Shown one piece after another: positions 52,135-62,985 of a stretch of DNA of 64,000 bases; the first letter of the stretch is position 1, and each line of letters opens with the position of its first letter. The notes under the pieces are model-generated. The model saw only the letters and a list, made by a program, of their open reading frames with translations. It did not search any database and was not told the origin of the DNA. The stretch is from assembly GCA_008973525.1 (NCBI GenBank), contig WACJ01000370.1, forward strand, positions 1 through 64,000. Reading direction: 5' to 3'. A program made the translations under genes and the position numbers. This DNA comes from Stenopsyche tienmushanensis (Eukaryota; Arthropoda; Insecta; Trichoptera; Stenopsychidae).

Positions 52135-52627
52135 CACTTGAACCTTTTTTTGTGCGGTAGATGCGTTCCGCGGAAAATTGCACAAAAAGAAATCGCACAA
52201 AAAAAAGCTATGGCTTACATCGAAAAAGGGAAGATGCGTTCCATGGATTTTAAAAATCGCATAACTTTAAAACAGCTATATAAAATATATCCAAAATAGC
52301 ACAAAAAAAGTTAATAAAAAAATAACGAAAACAATAAGGCAATTAAAAAATAACATTTATAGGACGTCTTGCATCATTGGTAAAAATTTAAAGATGTCTG
52401 AAATCTGGCATCTCAAATCATAAAGACAGCAGATGCAATATGATTTTCACAGTCCCAAATTATAATTTTTTTCCAAATTTCGGTTAGGGTTCATGATTTA
52501 TTTCGTATTTTATCCAAAATATCTCGATACGTACTCTATAAAATTATAGAAAAATAAAAAAAATGCTTAAAAAAACGCATAACTTCGAAATCGCACAAAA
52601 AAAATCGCACAAAAAGATATATGAGTG
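52135..52627. mobile_element. TA-flanked MITE, family with ATGCG/GTGCG boxes, copy 2
   Basis: The left end CACTTGAACCTTTTTTTGTG and the right end read inwards CACTCATATATCTTTTTGTG are flanked by TA (52133-52134 and 52628-52629). The left 60 bp (gtgcggtagatgcgttccgc) matches the right part of 12496-12770 read on the minus strand (atgcgatagatacgttccac). TCGCACAAAAA boxes repeat at both ends. 493 bp, no coding capacity. Confidence 0.7.
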
Positions 52628-52629
52628 TA

Positions 52630-53320
52630 TTTATGAATAGTTGATTTCTTTCATATAAAATTCTATCCACTCGGATGGAAGCTACACTGCAGCATTTTTC
52701 ATGCATGTCATGCAAAATATTTCGTTTTGATATTATTCATCTGCAATATAAGTCTCCTGCGAAGGAAACCTCCATGAATTTATCTCAAAATATTAGTTTG
52801 AGAATTCCACATTTCTTGTTTGAATAATATTTCATTGTCTTTCACGGTCTTTCAAAAATATTTTTAATAATACTATTGAAGGAGACTGTTATAAATTCGC
52901 TTGAATTTTGAATTTATGAAAACAATTTTTATTATGAGCGACGCGTTTCGACCTTTAAATATCAATGTCATCATCATACTATTTGTTATATAAAAACAAG
53001 TTATTTTGAGCAACTTATTATAAATACATGGCATTACAATAAAAATATGGAAAGAAAACTATAATGTTTTTATTAGATCGATATTAGAAGGACTATCATC
53101 TACTGATCGTTATCTTTATGACTATGTGTCTGATTATACAATAAATACTTTTTGGATATTTAGAAGTTAAAATAGAAATAATTTTCATTAATTATAAATC
53201 AGCATTTAAGATTTTATAATAATATTAAGTAAGCTCATATACAAATGATCTCTCACTCATGGTCGTCCCTGCATGACTTAATTAATCGCCTTAACATTTT
53301 CTTTTTGAAATCCAGGAAAT
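52630..53320. other. Gene-free stretch
   Basis: AT-rich, nothing recognised. Confidence 0.4.
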
Positions 53321-53425
53321 CAGGGTGAACTTAGATCGATCACAAATATTAATCTGGATTTGAACCAGAATCTTTATAATATTAGTCCAGGATCTAAGCC
53401 ACTATACCAACACTTAGTCTCTAGT
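53321..53425 (-). mobile_element. tRNA-derived SINE, family 2, copy 1
   Basis: On the minus strand a perfect A box TGGTATAGTGG (53409-53399) and a perfect B box GGTTCAAATCC (53366-53356) are 32 bases apart, close to tRNA spacing. The downstream part ...gtgatcgatctaagttc is shared in outline with 60818-60900. The head resembles a tRNA, but acceptor pairing is not intact, so this is a SINE and not a tRNA gene. Confidence 0.7.
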
Positions 53426-56400
53426 ATTTAAAATGCATAAAATGACTTTTATCAAGTCAAAATTGTAATTTTTGCAAATTGTTTATTGGGCTATTATAAA
53501 ATGCGGGAAAACAGCAACGCTAAACTTATGTTACGATATGCTTCTGCATATCTTTTATATTGAAAATAAGATCAAAACTCAGATAGAAAAATGTGATTCA
53601 TAACAGATATAATAGTTTCAATGAATATTTAAAGATCGACGACGTTCAACATTGCATTGATCTAATCCAAAGAGGAACAATGAAATTGATACGTGTTAGT
53701 AAAAGGATCAACAGACGAACTCTCGAAATACTTTTTTTTATGTGCATAGTGTGACAAGTGATGGTACTGAAGCCTTTTGTTTCGTTGTCGGCTTTTAAAG
53801 CTCCTTTGTAAAGCTTTGAAAGCCATTGTAGACAGGCCTCATTGCGCTTTTCCACTTTTGTGACTTTAAGACTATTTGTGTGGCAGTTTTGCAAAAAAAT
53901 TAGCTTAAACGATTAGCATCACTGTTACGCATTGCAAATACATTTTGGACGACAACGATATTTTTTCGATACTTTAAGATATTTGACTATCAATGAAAAT
54001 AGTTAGCTAGTAAATTAACACTTAACAGCGAACATACGTATTTTAAAGAATTACCAACATCGTATTTATCTGCATATTTTTTATGCACAACAATTTATCT
54101 TTTGGTCATTTAAACGACATTTCTCAAAAACAAACGTTTATTATGTTTGTTTTATTGTTTTAATTCATTTTGTTGTTTCCAATGCGGAATGCCGTTTTTA
54201 TATTACAGTTAGCAAAAATGATTTTCCGAGAATTCAGCATATTTCCTATCTTATTGATATTCACGTTCATAGGCGCTAGTGTATTTTTTTTATTTGGCAA
54301 CGCAGAATGGAACTCTGTAATGTTGATTTATATTGGCTTTCCTGCCAAAATATATGACACGTTTGCTATTTTTCGACACTCTTCGAATTGTGCGTTAATA
54401 TCGTATTCAGAATAGTATTTTGTAGGACCGAAATAAATATTTCGACAGCGTACAACGCATGATGTTCATACAAATTTGAATTGATGAATTGCTCGAGTTC
54501 GCGTATAAATATAAAAACTGTCAATACAATATCAATTGTTTTAATCCCTATTCAGCTGTCAACTAAGGATTTTTTGATATTCTCGTATGGAGCAAATTAA
54601 ACAATGGTTATGTAAATGATGACGTATTCCTTAGAATTTCTTCTGGTTTAATGAATTCGACCTACAGCATCACCGCAATTATGATTGCATTGCAGAATCA
54701 TTCATCATATTTTCCCGCAATAGTTATATATTTTAATAAATATTCGCAAAGGCTGCTTGCAAGACATTAATATCGACGAAAGCATATAAAATTACGATAC
54801 TCTAACCCTCTCATCCGCGTATAACGCCCGTTATTCTCAATTTGGGCTTGCTCGGGATAATATTATACAGAATCCTCAAGATTTCTGCTTATTTTCATGC
54901 TCGTTTCCGCTATTTCAATATTTTCTTGTGCGTTCGAGCAAAATATGGCCCCTATATTAAGTTTTGTCATTTTACATACGATTATGTAATATCTGCACGG
55001 GTTCTGTTTGAGAAAACTTTGAGCGGCTCACTTACATGCGAATTCAATTTTTATCTCTTACATATATGCATGTTGAATCATTCAGTATTGTACAATGTTG
55101 CCCTATTCAATCAAGTGTATAATCCTTTGTATCCTCGATTTTTGTATGTATTAATCTATGATAAGGAATTCCGACCCTAAGCGATATATTCAAATGGATT
55201 ATGATGGGTTTGGACAAAAGATCGAATTGTTTTGAATATAAAAAAAGTATTGTTATTGATATTTCTTATGCATATCCAACTTGTTACATCAAATACGGTT
55301 CGGAGCCAAGAAGCTTTAGGAACAGAACAAGGACAAGAAGAACACCAAATAGACGGCCTTGAGGAGAAGCATATGAAGAACTTCACTTTGCAACGTTAAC
55401 AGCATTGTCTTCCGTTGTATTCTATATCATTTTGAAAGAGAGGGTCAACCTGAAATAGGAAAGCACTCGAATTCGCTCGGGAAAGTTGCACGTGGACGGT
55501 TCTCCCCGTCTACCCTGGGTCTACCCTCAGCTGGTGTAGGAGCGAATCCGAGATGCACTTAAGCGTCACGTATGTCTTCGCTCTAGCCCGGCAACGCCCT
55601 AGCAAGGAAAGGAGGGACTGGACTCTTTGCACTCCAGAAAGCCCTTTCCAGCAGAATAAAAAAGATCGTCTAGAGTAGTTTTCTACTGTCTCCCGAAAAA
55701 AACTACTCCGCCTTTACAAACCTCTCACACTCCCTATCGAGACGATCGCGAAAGCGTTCGTCAATATGTTCATTCAGAAGACCCGTTGGGTAAGCGTTAG
55801 AAATGAAGAAGGTAATGCTACCTTCAATATTGAGCGAATGAGGAGGTAAATATATATTTTTTTTCAAAACATTGAAAAAAAAATATTTCAACAAACTTGA
55901 AACTTAGGACGTATAGTCTATGTGTGAAACATATCAAACAGTTTAACAGGGTCAGGGTTAAGAAAATACTTTTTATGCTATGCACCCTGTATACATCTTT
56001 AGAGTGTAATGCATATTATTACTTTATATGTTTCTGATGACGTGAGAGTTTATCACATCAAATCAAACGGTTATCTACATATAAATGCTTTTTCCTCAGA
56101 ATATGACTAGTAACTGATTCAGAATACATTTATTGCTGTTCAATGACGCACTTGTGTTTTTATTGGTATATCAAAAATAGTTTTAAGAAGAAATGAAACA
56201 TTTCTTGAAATATATTAATATGTCGAAGCACCTGCTACGACCACCGTTTTGAACATCTCTTAGAGACACCAACAGTTATTTATTTTCAGTCAAATCAGTC
56301 GTCCATAACCATTTTAACATAAATCATACGACATGTTGGTCTGTAAATATCGCCACCATGTTGATTATCTGGATCCTGGCTGCGGTGAATTGGATAATTC

Positions 56401-58430
56401 ATTGACCAGATACGTAAGCCAATGATACTGAACTCAAATCTAGGGTCAGACTTGTGGCCGACAACTGAATTATATTTGCATGCAAGAAATCCCTAGAAGT
56501 ATTACAGTATGATTTTGAAAGTGGTTTAATATTGAGTGCACTGGTTGTAACATAAAAGGTTAGCAAACACTCGAATGACTTTTTATAGGACTTCATTTTT
56601 ATTATGGCTTATCTCTTTATCGGGCGATGGCTATCTTCATATGATCTTGTCGATGGCCAATTCTAAATTGTCGATATTTTTTATATGGCTTGAATTTGAA
56701 ACAGAACTTTTACAACGAGGGGCAAAAAATAATCCAATCTCACAGCTCACACAATGTACTATTTTTGCAATTAGAATGAATTTAAACAAAGGTAGCAAAG
56801 CATGCCGGGAGAATCTATTTTTTTCACAGGTAATCACTCTAGTGGAAAATTCTAATAGACATGGTTCTGTGAAAACGATTTACCAGCGTATTTCCCAAGT
56901 TGACTCAAATTACTGCAAGCTGAGATTGCAAAACATAAACTCTGTCCATAAAGGATATCGAGAATTTTCCGAAATGTGTTAAAACTCAAGCGAAACAAAC
57001 ATTGGAACAACCTATTTTTATCTTGCAAAATCAGCAATTGGTTAATTGCATGCGACGTTGATTTTTATTCGATATTAAAACAAGCTTTTGGGATCGTTTT
57101 TTTTTGCTGCCAATTTTTTACAGTTGCTTTGTTTTCTGCAAAAATCCACGCATTAAATATATATCATATGGTAATTTTAGCTTTGGCTTCAAATGTCGAT
57201 TATGTTTATCAGTATACAGATTTTTCTCGAAATATAATCTCCACAAGCTGTGTGCCAATCTAATCAATTTATTAAACTTTTATCGCGATGCTTCCATCGG
57301 AGTTCAGCTCAATATTTATACATTACCATAAGCTTAAAGCCCGATAAAATATTGTAAAAACGCGTACAAAATACATAATGTTGTGTGCTTAACATTTATT
57401 GCATATGATTGATAGGGATGTCTGTTGTTTTCGGTCTTCTGTCATCGATTTTCTGATGTGGTTCCGATGGGTTCTATCTCGAGTTTGAATTTGATATTTT
57501 TATATTTTGCATTTAACCGAGTCCAAATTTTGCAAATTCTTATCGAGAAATAAAATAAAAAACTTCATGAAATATATTAATTGATTTCATTTATATACGT
57601 ACGAAATTATTACACACAAAATAAAATATATGCAGACACAATGCAAAATGTGCCACTGCATTAAGTACACAGTTTTTGACGTCTATGTATCGTCACGCCG
57701 CATTTTTGGCGAAAATTTCTTCGCGAAGATATAAGGCTGCTTTTCTTAAAATTATCATTATTTCTCGTGTTTAAGTAGGAATTTTAATATGAACTTTCAA
57801 AATATGTACACAGTTTGTTTTATAGAAAAAAGGGAGAAAAGGTTATTGATCGGATTTACACTTGACAGAATAAAATTTACTCTTGACGCGTGCACTTGAG
57901 AATAGCTTCATTTACTTGTGATATTGAATGTCTGAAATTTCATATCTGAAAAATCTTTAAAATATTGCGAAGATTTAAACATTAATTAATTTAATTACTA
58001 TGAAAAAAATTGTATAAAAATAATTCCGACTGCATTTTAATTATTGTACGTATTGAATTGTTAAAGACACGCCATCTATTATAAATTTGCCAATGACATG
58101 ATTGCATAATAAATTCAAGATATATGTAAGCGACAGTAATTATATCGATCATTTATACGTGGAACAGTATTACGTTTTTGTTACTGTTATATAATAGTTT
58201 TAGCATATGTATTATTTTTATTTTTTGCAAAACAATATGTTGCAAAAATTGAGTTCGTTACCGTATTTAATCGCTTACTGTGATTTGCCATGTTCGTACA
58301 TTAAATCGATATAGACGTCCAAGAATAGCACATTTTTATGCTTGGCAGCAAATATTCGACCCTCGAGATTATTTCTAAGTAAGCTTGTATTCCCAAGAAT
58401 AGTTTTTAATGGTTGTTTTATTTGTTACAG
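53426..58430. other. Gene-free stretch
   Basis: AT-rich. Unassigned plus frames of 112 and 135 codons (54842-55180 and 56575-56982) show no domain. The patch 55440-55700 is GC-richer, with a duplicated gtctaccct, and has no open frame of note. No splice-bounded exon could be supported before 58431. Confidence 0.35.
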
Positions 58431-58521
58431 GAATCATGGTGTCGAAGGTGGCGACCAGTACGCACAAGAAGATTCTGTTCCTTAGTAGATCCGCCGCCTT
58501 CAGCCTCTGACGAATCCCAGG
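58431..58521 (+). CDS. Internal coding exon, candidate second exon of the 5450 gene
   Basis: A GC-rich 91-base block has a good acceptor (tttatttgttacag|GAA) and a donor (CCCAGG|GTGAGC). Entered in phase 0 it is open and reads ESWCRRWRPVRTRRF, then CSLVDPPPSASDESQ; the other two phases hit stops. Phase 0 is exactly what the first exon at 5450-5665 leaves, so both can be joined in frame. It exits in phase 1. The peptide is Arg/Trp-rich then Pro/Ser-rich, and I do not recognise the protein. Other exons could lie between, and the intron would be 52.8 kb. Alternatively it belongs to another gene whose 5' part is also in this window or skipped. Confidence 0.55.
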
Positions 58522-59590
58522 GTGAGCATCAGAGACATTACCGTCTTGAGGTGATGACCTCGAAAATGATTTACAACCCCCTTGCCATGATGAAGTATTT
58601 TTTTTCTACAGCATCCGACCGATTAGATAAAGCCCCATCTTATTCGTGAAAAGGAATTCATGCCGCATTATTAAGGGGGATGAAATTTTAACACAACTCA
58701 TATGAGATTTTTCAGCCTTTAAAAATACATCCTTTCAGGCATACTAAGCATTGTTTTTATGAAAGCTTGGAAACGTGCTGTTTTCTTCCCGACGACCTCC
58801 GAGTTTATGTGTGTCTACGTGGGACGTTATAACTGTCACCCTGAAATATGTCGTTCGCATTGAAGAAAAAAACATCTTTTGGCTAAAATGTGCTTATAAA
58901 AATTGAATTGGCGTGATTCTATCTAGTCGCAAATTATATCATCAAAGAAACGATTCTCACTCTTTGGGAAACACGTACAAAATGAATATGATACCAAATA
59001 TCGTTGTGGTTAAACTAATATTATACAAGATGGAATCTATGAATATATGTAGTTAAAACATAATCGACATATAGCCTTCAGTTAACAGACTATTGTGTAG
59101 GTGGATATATTTCTCCTCAATTATAATGAGATTATAGATTATCTCTACTATAAATAAAATAGATAAAATGTGTATTTCAAAAGGTTGACGATAGAACGAT
59201 TGAAAAACAAATCTCAAATGTCCAATTATTGCTAATAATTCATTTGAGATAGTTCTTGCCGCATTCTAAGCTTAAATAGCGCTTTAATTTTAGATTTTTT
59301 CCAATGTAATTGGAAAAAATTTGTTGTCAAATACTGGTTTTTATATTCATGATAGATGTTGTCAAATACTGGTTTTTAATTATTTAAAAAGCGAATTTGC
59401 ATTTTTCACAATCGCAAATAATTTAAATCAAATACCACAGACATGCTTTTTCGATTATCCGAGTTCAAGTTAATGGATATGTGGATTATTCATGCATGAG
59501 ATATTTTTTTAATTTGTTAGTTTCATGATACTGAAATGTGAGCTTGAAATGTCCATATAACACTTTAACGAATGATCGCAGTGTGAATTA
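58522..59590. other. Gene-free stretch, presumed intron
   Basis: AT-rich, no further exon seen. Near its end it has a hairpin (59294-59318) and a 22-base duplicated word (59322-59378). Confidence 0.4.
59294..59378. repeat. Short hairpin and direct duplication
   Basis: ttttttccaat and attggaaaaaa form an 11-bp stem with a 3-base loop. Just downstream, tgttgtcaaatactggtttt occurs twice, 35 bases apart (59322 and 59357). Confidence 0.6.
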
Positions 59591-59706
59591 TCAGGTCAGT
59601 CCAAAAGTTCGAGCGATTTTTTGGGATTTTTTTAAATAATGTAAATAAAACACAATTTAACGTTTTAATCAATGATATATTTTCCTCCATCATCTTCAAT
59701 TGTATG
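59591..59706 (-). mobile_element. 3' end of a mariner element
   Basis: It starts with the end TCAGGTCAGTCCAAAAGTTC (TA before it). On the minus strand, 59703-59665, the codons give IEDDGGKYIID followed by a TAA stop: the classical C-terminus of mariner transposases. The remainder of the transposase is gone, cut at about 59706 just before a SINE. It identifies the orphan ends at 20252 and 35292 as mariner. Confidence 0.8.
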
Positions 59707-59723
59707 CGGGAGAACCTGTTGGT

Positions 59724-59850
59724 TGTCCTGCGTTAAACGATTTGACTCAAACTCAATCATCTTGGGTTCGAATCCCACAGGTGATGTGGCTAGCAACCAC
59801 ATTTTTAAAAACATATATGTGCCATGAAAAACCATGTAAAAATGGTTGAT
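59724..59850 (+). mobile_element. tRNA-derived SINE, family 1, copy 2
   Basis: Perfect B box GGTTCGAATCC at 59765-59775, preceded by an eroded A-box region (gcgttaaacgatttgactc). The body (gctagcaaccacattttt, then acatatatgtgccatgaaaa) matches 25722-25840. It abuts the truncated mariner. Confidence 0.7.
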
Positions 59851-59952
59851 AATACTATAAAAAAGGTATCGCTAAAGGCCACCGAAGATAAAAATACATT
59901 TCAAAAATATAAAAACGAAACATTAAAAAATTCAAATATTATTTTTAAAATA

Positions 59953-60620
59953 TGCCCGAAGTAACATCAAAGCATCGAGTGTTTCGTCGTTTAGTTCAAA
60001 AATCTGGATCTGATTTTGGAATCCAAGCAGCTGGCTGCTGAAAATGCCCGCTCAGCCTCCACACTCGTCGGAGGTATCGTCATCAGATATTTAAATGCTA
60101 ATTCGAGTTGATGACCGCGTGAGCCTCCATTTTCGTGTAACACCGTCAATGTGACTGATTAAATTCCTTTCTGCTGAGACACGGACTAAAACAATTCCCG
60201 ATTTCCCCGACAAATTATTTATTTCCGTCGCTGCAGATGAATACTTATATACTGTAATAGTTTGATGCGATTCGTAATTATAATACGGAGCAATACAAAG
60301 ACTTTGAACCCCGTATCTATTATATTTCATATCGATATTCCCATTATTAGAGTCGAGGTGTAGTAAATACATCACCGGTAGGGAAAATTTAATATATCAA
60401 TTTGAAAAACATATATGTACTGTATATATATGCATACATATATTAGACAGTTACTGCCCTTAAGCATCGCCTAAGCTCGCCAATTAGTAGTTACGCCACT
60501 ATTTCCAAGTGTCTAGATTTCGGCGGGAATTTCTCGATTTAGTAGCCTTCATTGTGTTGGTGAGGTGTACAATTTCTGTTATATAAAAATTTAAATCCCG
60601 AATTTTTCGGAATTAGTTAT
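59953..60620 (-). mobile_element. hAT family element, copy E, with transposase C-terminal remnant
   Basis: The minus strand encodes LELAFKYLM, then TIPPTSVEAERAFSAA and KIRSRFLN at about 60110-60000, the hAT dimerisation domain, ending in a stop. Upstream of it (right side) the usual ~500-bp block follows, but the outer terminus is missing: the copy ends at ...cccgaatttttcggaatta. A second minus frame (60091-60375) with YLLHLDSNNGNIDMKYNRYG is open for 94 codons in a different phase. Copies B and E show that the family derives from a hAT transposon. Confidence 0.8.
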
Positions 60621-60807
60621 TTAGATTTTTTAAAATTAATATTCAAAGATTATACAAAATATTTTTTAAGATTAATTAAAATGGCTGATCTCTTTCAAAT
60701 TCGGATGAAATCATTACTTAAATTTCGTTATGTATTAAATTTAAAATTCAATTTCAAGTGACAAATTGCTTGCAATAGTTTCAATTTTCATTTTCACAGC
60801 ATCCATT
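60621..60807. other. Short gene-free stretch
   Basis: AT-rich, nothing recognised. Confidence 0.4.
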
Positions 60808-60900
60808 GGCCATGTGTTGGTATAGTGGTTCAGATCCTTGACTTTTATTACAAAAGTTCATCATACCAAAAAATTCGGGAGATCGATCGTCTGCGTCACT
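60808..60900 (+). mobile_element. tRNA-derived SINE, family 2, copy 2 (eroded)
   Basis: Perfect A box TGGTATAGTGG (60818-60828) in the same context as the minus-strand copy at 53321-53425 (tgttggtatagtgg..cagatcc). The B box is mutated. The downstream gatcgatc is shared. Confidence 0.55.
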
Positions 60901-62539
60901 TTCAAAGGATTATTATTGAAATCTATATGTGTGCGCGTTCTACGACTTGATAGAAGTTTCGTTAATTATCGTCACTTTGGGAAACTTCAACGTGTCTTTT
61001 CTTTTCGTCGAAGAAACTGAAAGACGAATGAAACGATCTTGAGCTCGAAGATTAATGGTACATTTGATCTCTAAGCTATTCGATGTTTTAAATTAATTTA
61101 TACATTTTGTAAGGAATTAAATTAAACTGTCTGCTGAATGGCCATTATTTTATACTCGACCCTATTCATTGCTCAAAGCACAATTTTGATATTATTCTCC
61201 ATTCGCGGGAAGATGTTTGCGTTGTGTTTTATGTTCTAGTTAATATAAATGACACGCGAACCTCTTATAATATCATATTTCTGGTCGTCTATTATAATGG
61301 ATGAAAATATCAACGTTCGCACAAAAATCGTTTTTTTTTATTATTATAACGTTTTGTAAATAAATGTGCCTAATGCTGTTTGTTGTCGCGGTTGTATTCC
61401 ATCAAAGAAGTTTAGCGTAAAAATACAAAGAAATAGACGTGGTTTTTTTTGTGAGCGAGTATAATGTAATCGAACTAAAAGCTTTCAATCTTTCTTGGTC
61501 TTGATCAGTCGGGTAGGTGTTAGTTGATCTGGGAAAGACCTTTTAAATCAATCCGAAATACGGAGACAGATTTCATCCTCTGAGCTTTATTTACGACGAA
61601 GCCTTTCAATAATATACAGACTGAGTAAAAAGAACAAATTAAATGATTTTTTATTCGATGACGAACAGTGATGGTAGTTTTAATCATCGATGTTTGCTTC
61701 ATTTCAACACTTCTTTGATCTGAGTCATCCGCGATTTTTTTATTTCGTCATCTGGTTAATGTGCCGTTTGTGAATCACTGCCAATTTTTTCCCGAGTTGT
61801 TATTCTGGATTTATTTATTTTTTATGTTTATTAGTAATTAAATTGTGTGTTATTTTTTAGGACTTTATAATCTTATATAATTCCAGAATTGTATGCTCAC
61901 TTCATTATTTTGTTCAATATTATCATTGTAATAATGATCGATTTAGTTTGGTTAATTCATTTACCAGACTTTGGAACACAAGCAAGATTTACTTAATCTC
62001 TTTGCTGTGATCACTGATGAGTTCATCATAGTATGGTTTGCTTCAGTGGTGTGTAATTTAATCAACTCTTGCAACTGCAACATTTGTATAACACCAAAAG
62101 CCTTACTTTATCCATTAGATCAAAAATCACAACTATTGATTGAATATTTGCTTTCATTTAAATGTACGAATTGCAATTAAATGTTCTTAAAATTTCATTT
62201 TAATTATTATTTATATCAAAGTGTTAGATAGCCAGAGCTTTTCATCCCTCGCAGTCTTTCGTCTATAGTAATACTGAACAAAAGGTGGAACTTGTTACTT
62301 AAATCCTTCAACTTGTTGACAACGTTCTTTTCTCCATTATTTCTTTATAAAATAATTTTCAAGGACTTTTCGTGAAAATTGTTTTGAGAAAAAGTTTTAT
62401 TTTTACCTTTTAATTAATTACATTACATATAACACAAGTAGACGTTTAGTCACATTCAATCTTATAAATGTGCGACATGGTTCTCGAATAAAATTATACA
62501 TATATATGGTGTAGTCTGAAGTGAAGATGAATGTCAGTG
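60901..62539. other. Gene-free stretch
   Basis: AT-rich, short frames only. No exon or element could be supported. Confidence 0.4.
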
Positions 62540-62985
62540 AAGTCTTCTTCTCCTGCTGCAGATCATTGCCAGCTGCAGGCGATTTTCCCGCATCCACGCG
62601 TCGATTCTGGCGAGGGCTTTGTTGCCATTCGCTTACATTTCCCATGGATGTTGGCCTGCGATGGCAATGAACTTTGCTCCTTCTGTTAACTTGACTTCTA
62701 GTAGGCTATTGTAGAGAACATTCCACAGGATGGGTCCTAGTACGGACCCTTGGGGAAAGGCCATCTCCAGTTTCTTCTCTGCATTGATATAGTTGTGATG
62801 GACACGCCGGTCTCTGAGGTAATCGCTGACAAGTTCTTCGGCGTACTCAGAAACTTTGAAGTTTCTCCTGAGTGCGTTAGCGATCAGCTCCTAGCTGGTC
62901 GTGTTGGACGCGATCTTACAGCTATTAGCCTGCGGGAAGGACATCTTCCCGCAGTAGAGGCCATCCAACAACTCCCGTAACGACG
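62540..62985 (-). mobile_element. Non-LTR reverse transcriptase fragment
   Basis: The minus strand reads ALRRNFKVSEYAEELVSDYL, then RDRRVHHNYI, then MAFPQGSVLGPILWNVLYNSLL, shown here as FPQGSVLGPILWNVLYN. This is RT motif 4 (QGSxLGPxLWN) of R1/jockey-like LINEs. The catalytic (F/Y)ADD box is destroyed (AIAGQ), followed by a stop. RIDAWMRENRLQLA then continues in another frame. The fragment is GC-rich and about 450 bp, with endonuclease and RT ends missing. It may belong to the same clade as 27122-28240 but covers a different part of RT. Confidence 0.8.

Noticed and set aside
53356..53409. Possible tRNA gene on the minus strand
   Set aside because: A and B boxes are perfect, but the acceptor and anticodon stems do not pair properly and a second copy with the same body exists, which fits a SINE.
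56575..56982. 135-codon plus-strand frame with a hydrophobic start
   Set aside because: Sequence is low in coding signal, overlaps frames on both strands and matches no family that I know.
59455..59500. cgattatccgag word like the pogo-type MITE end
   Set aside because: Single short match without a partner end.
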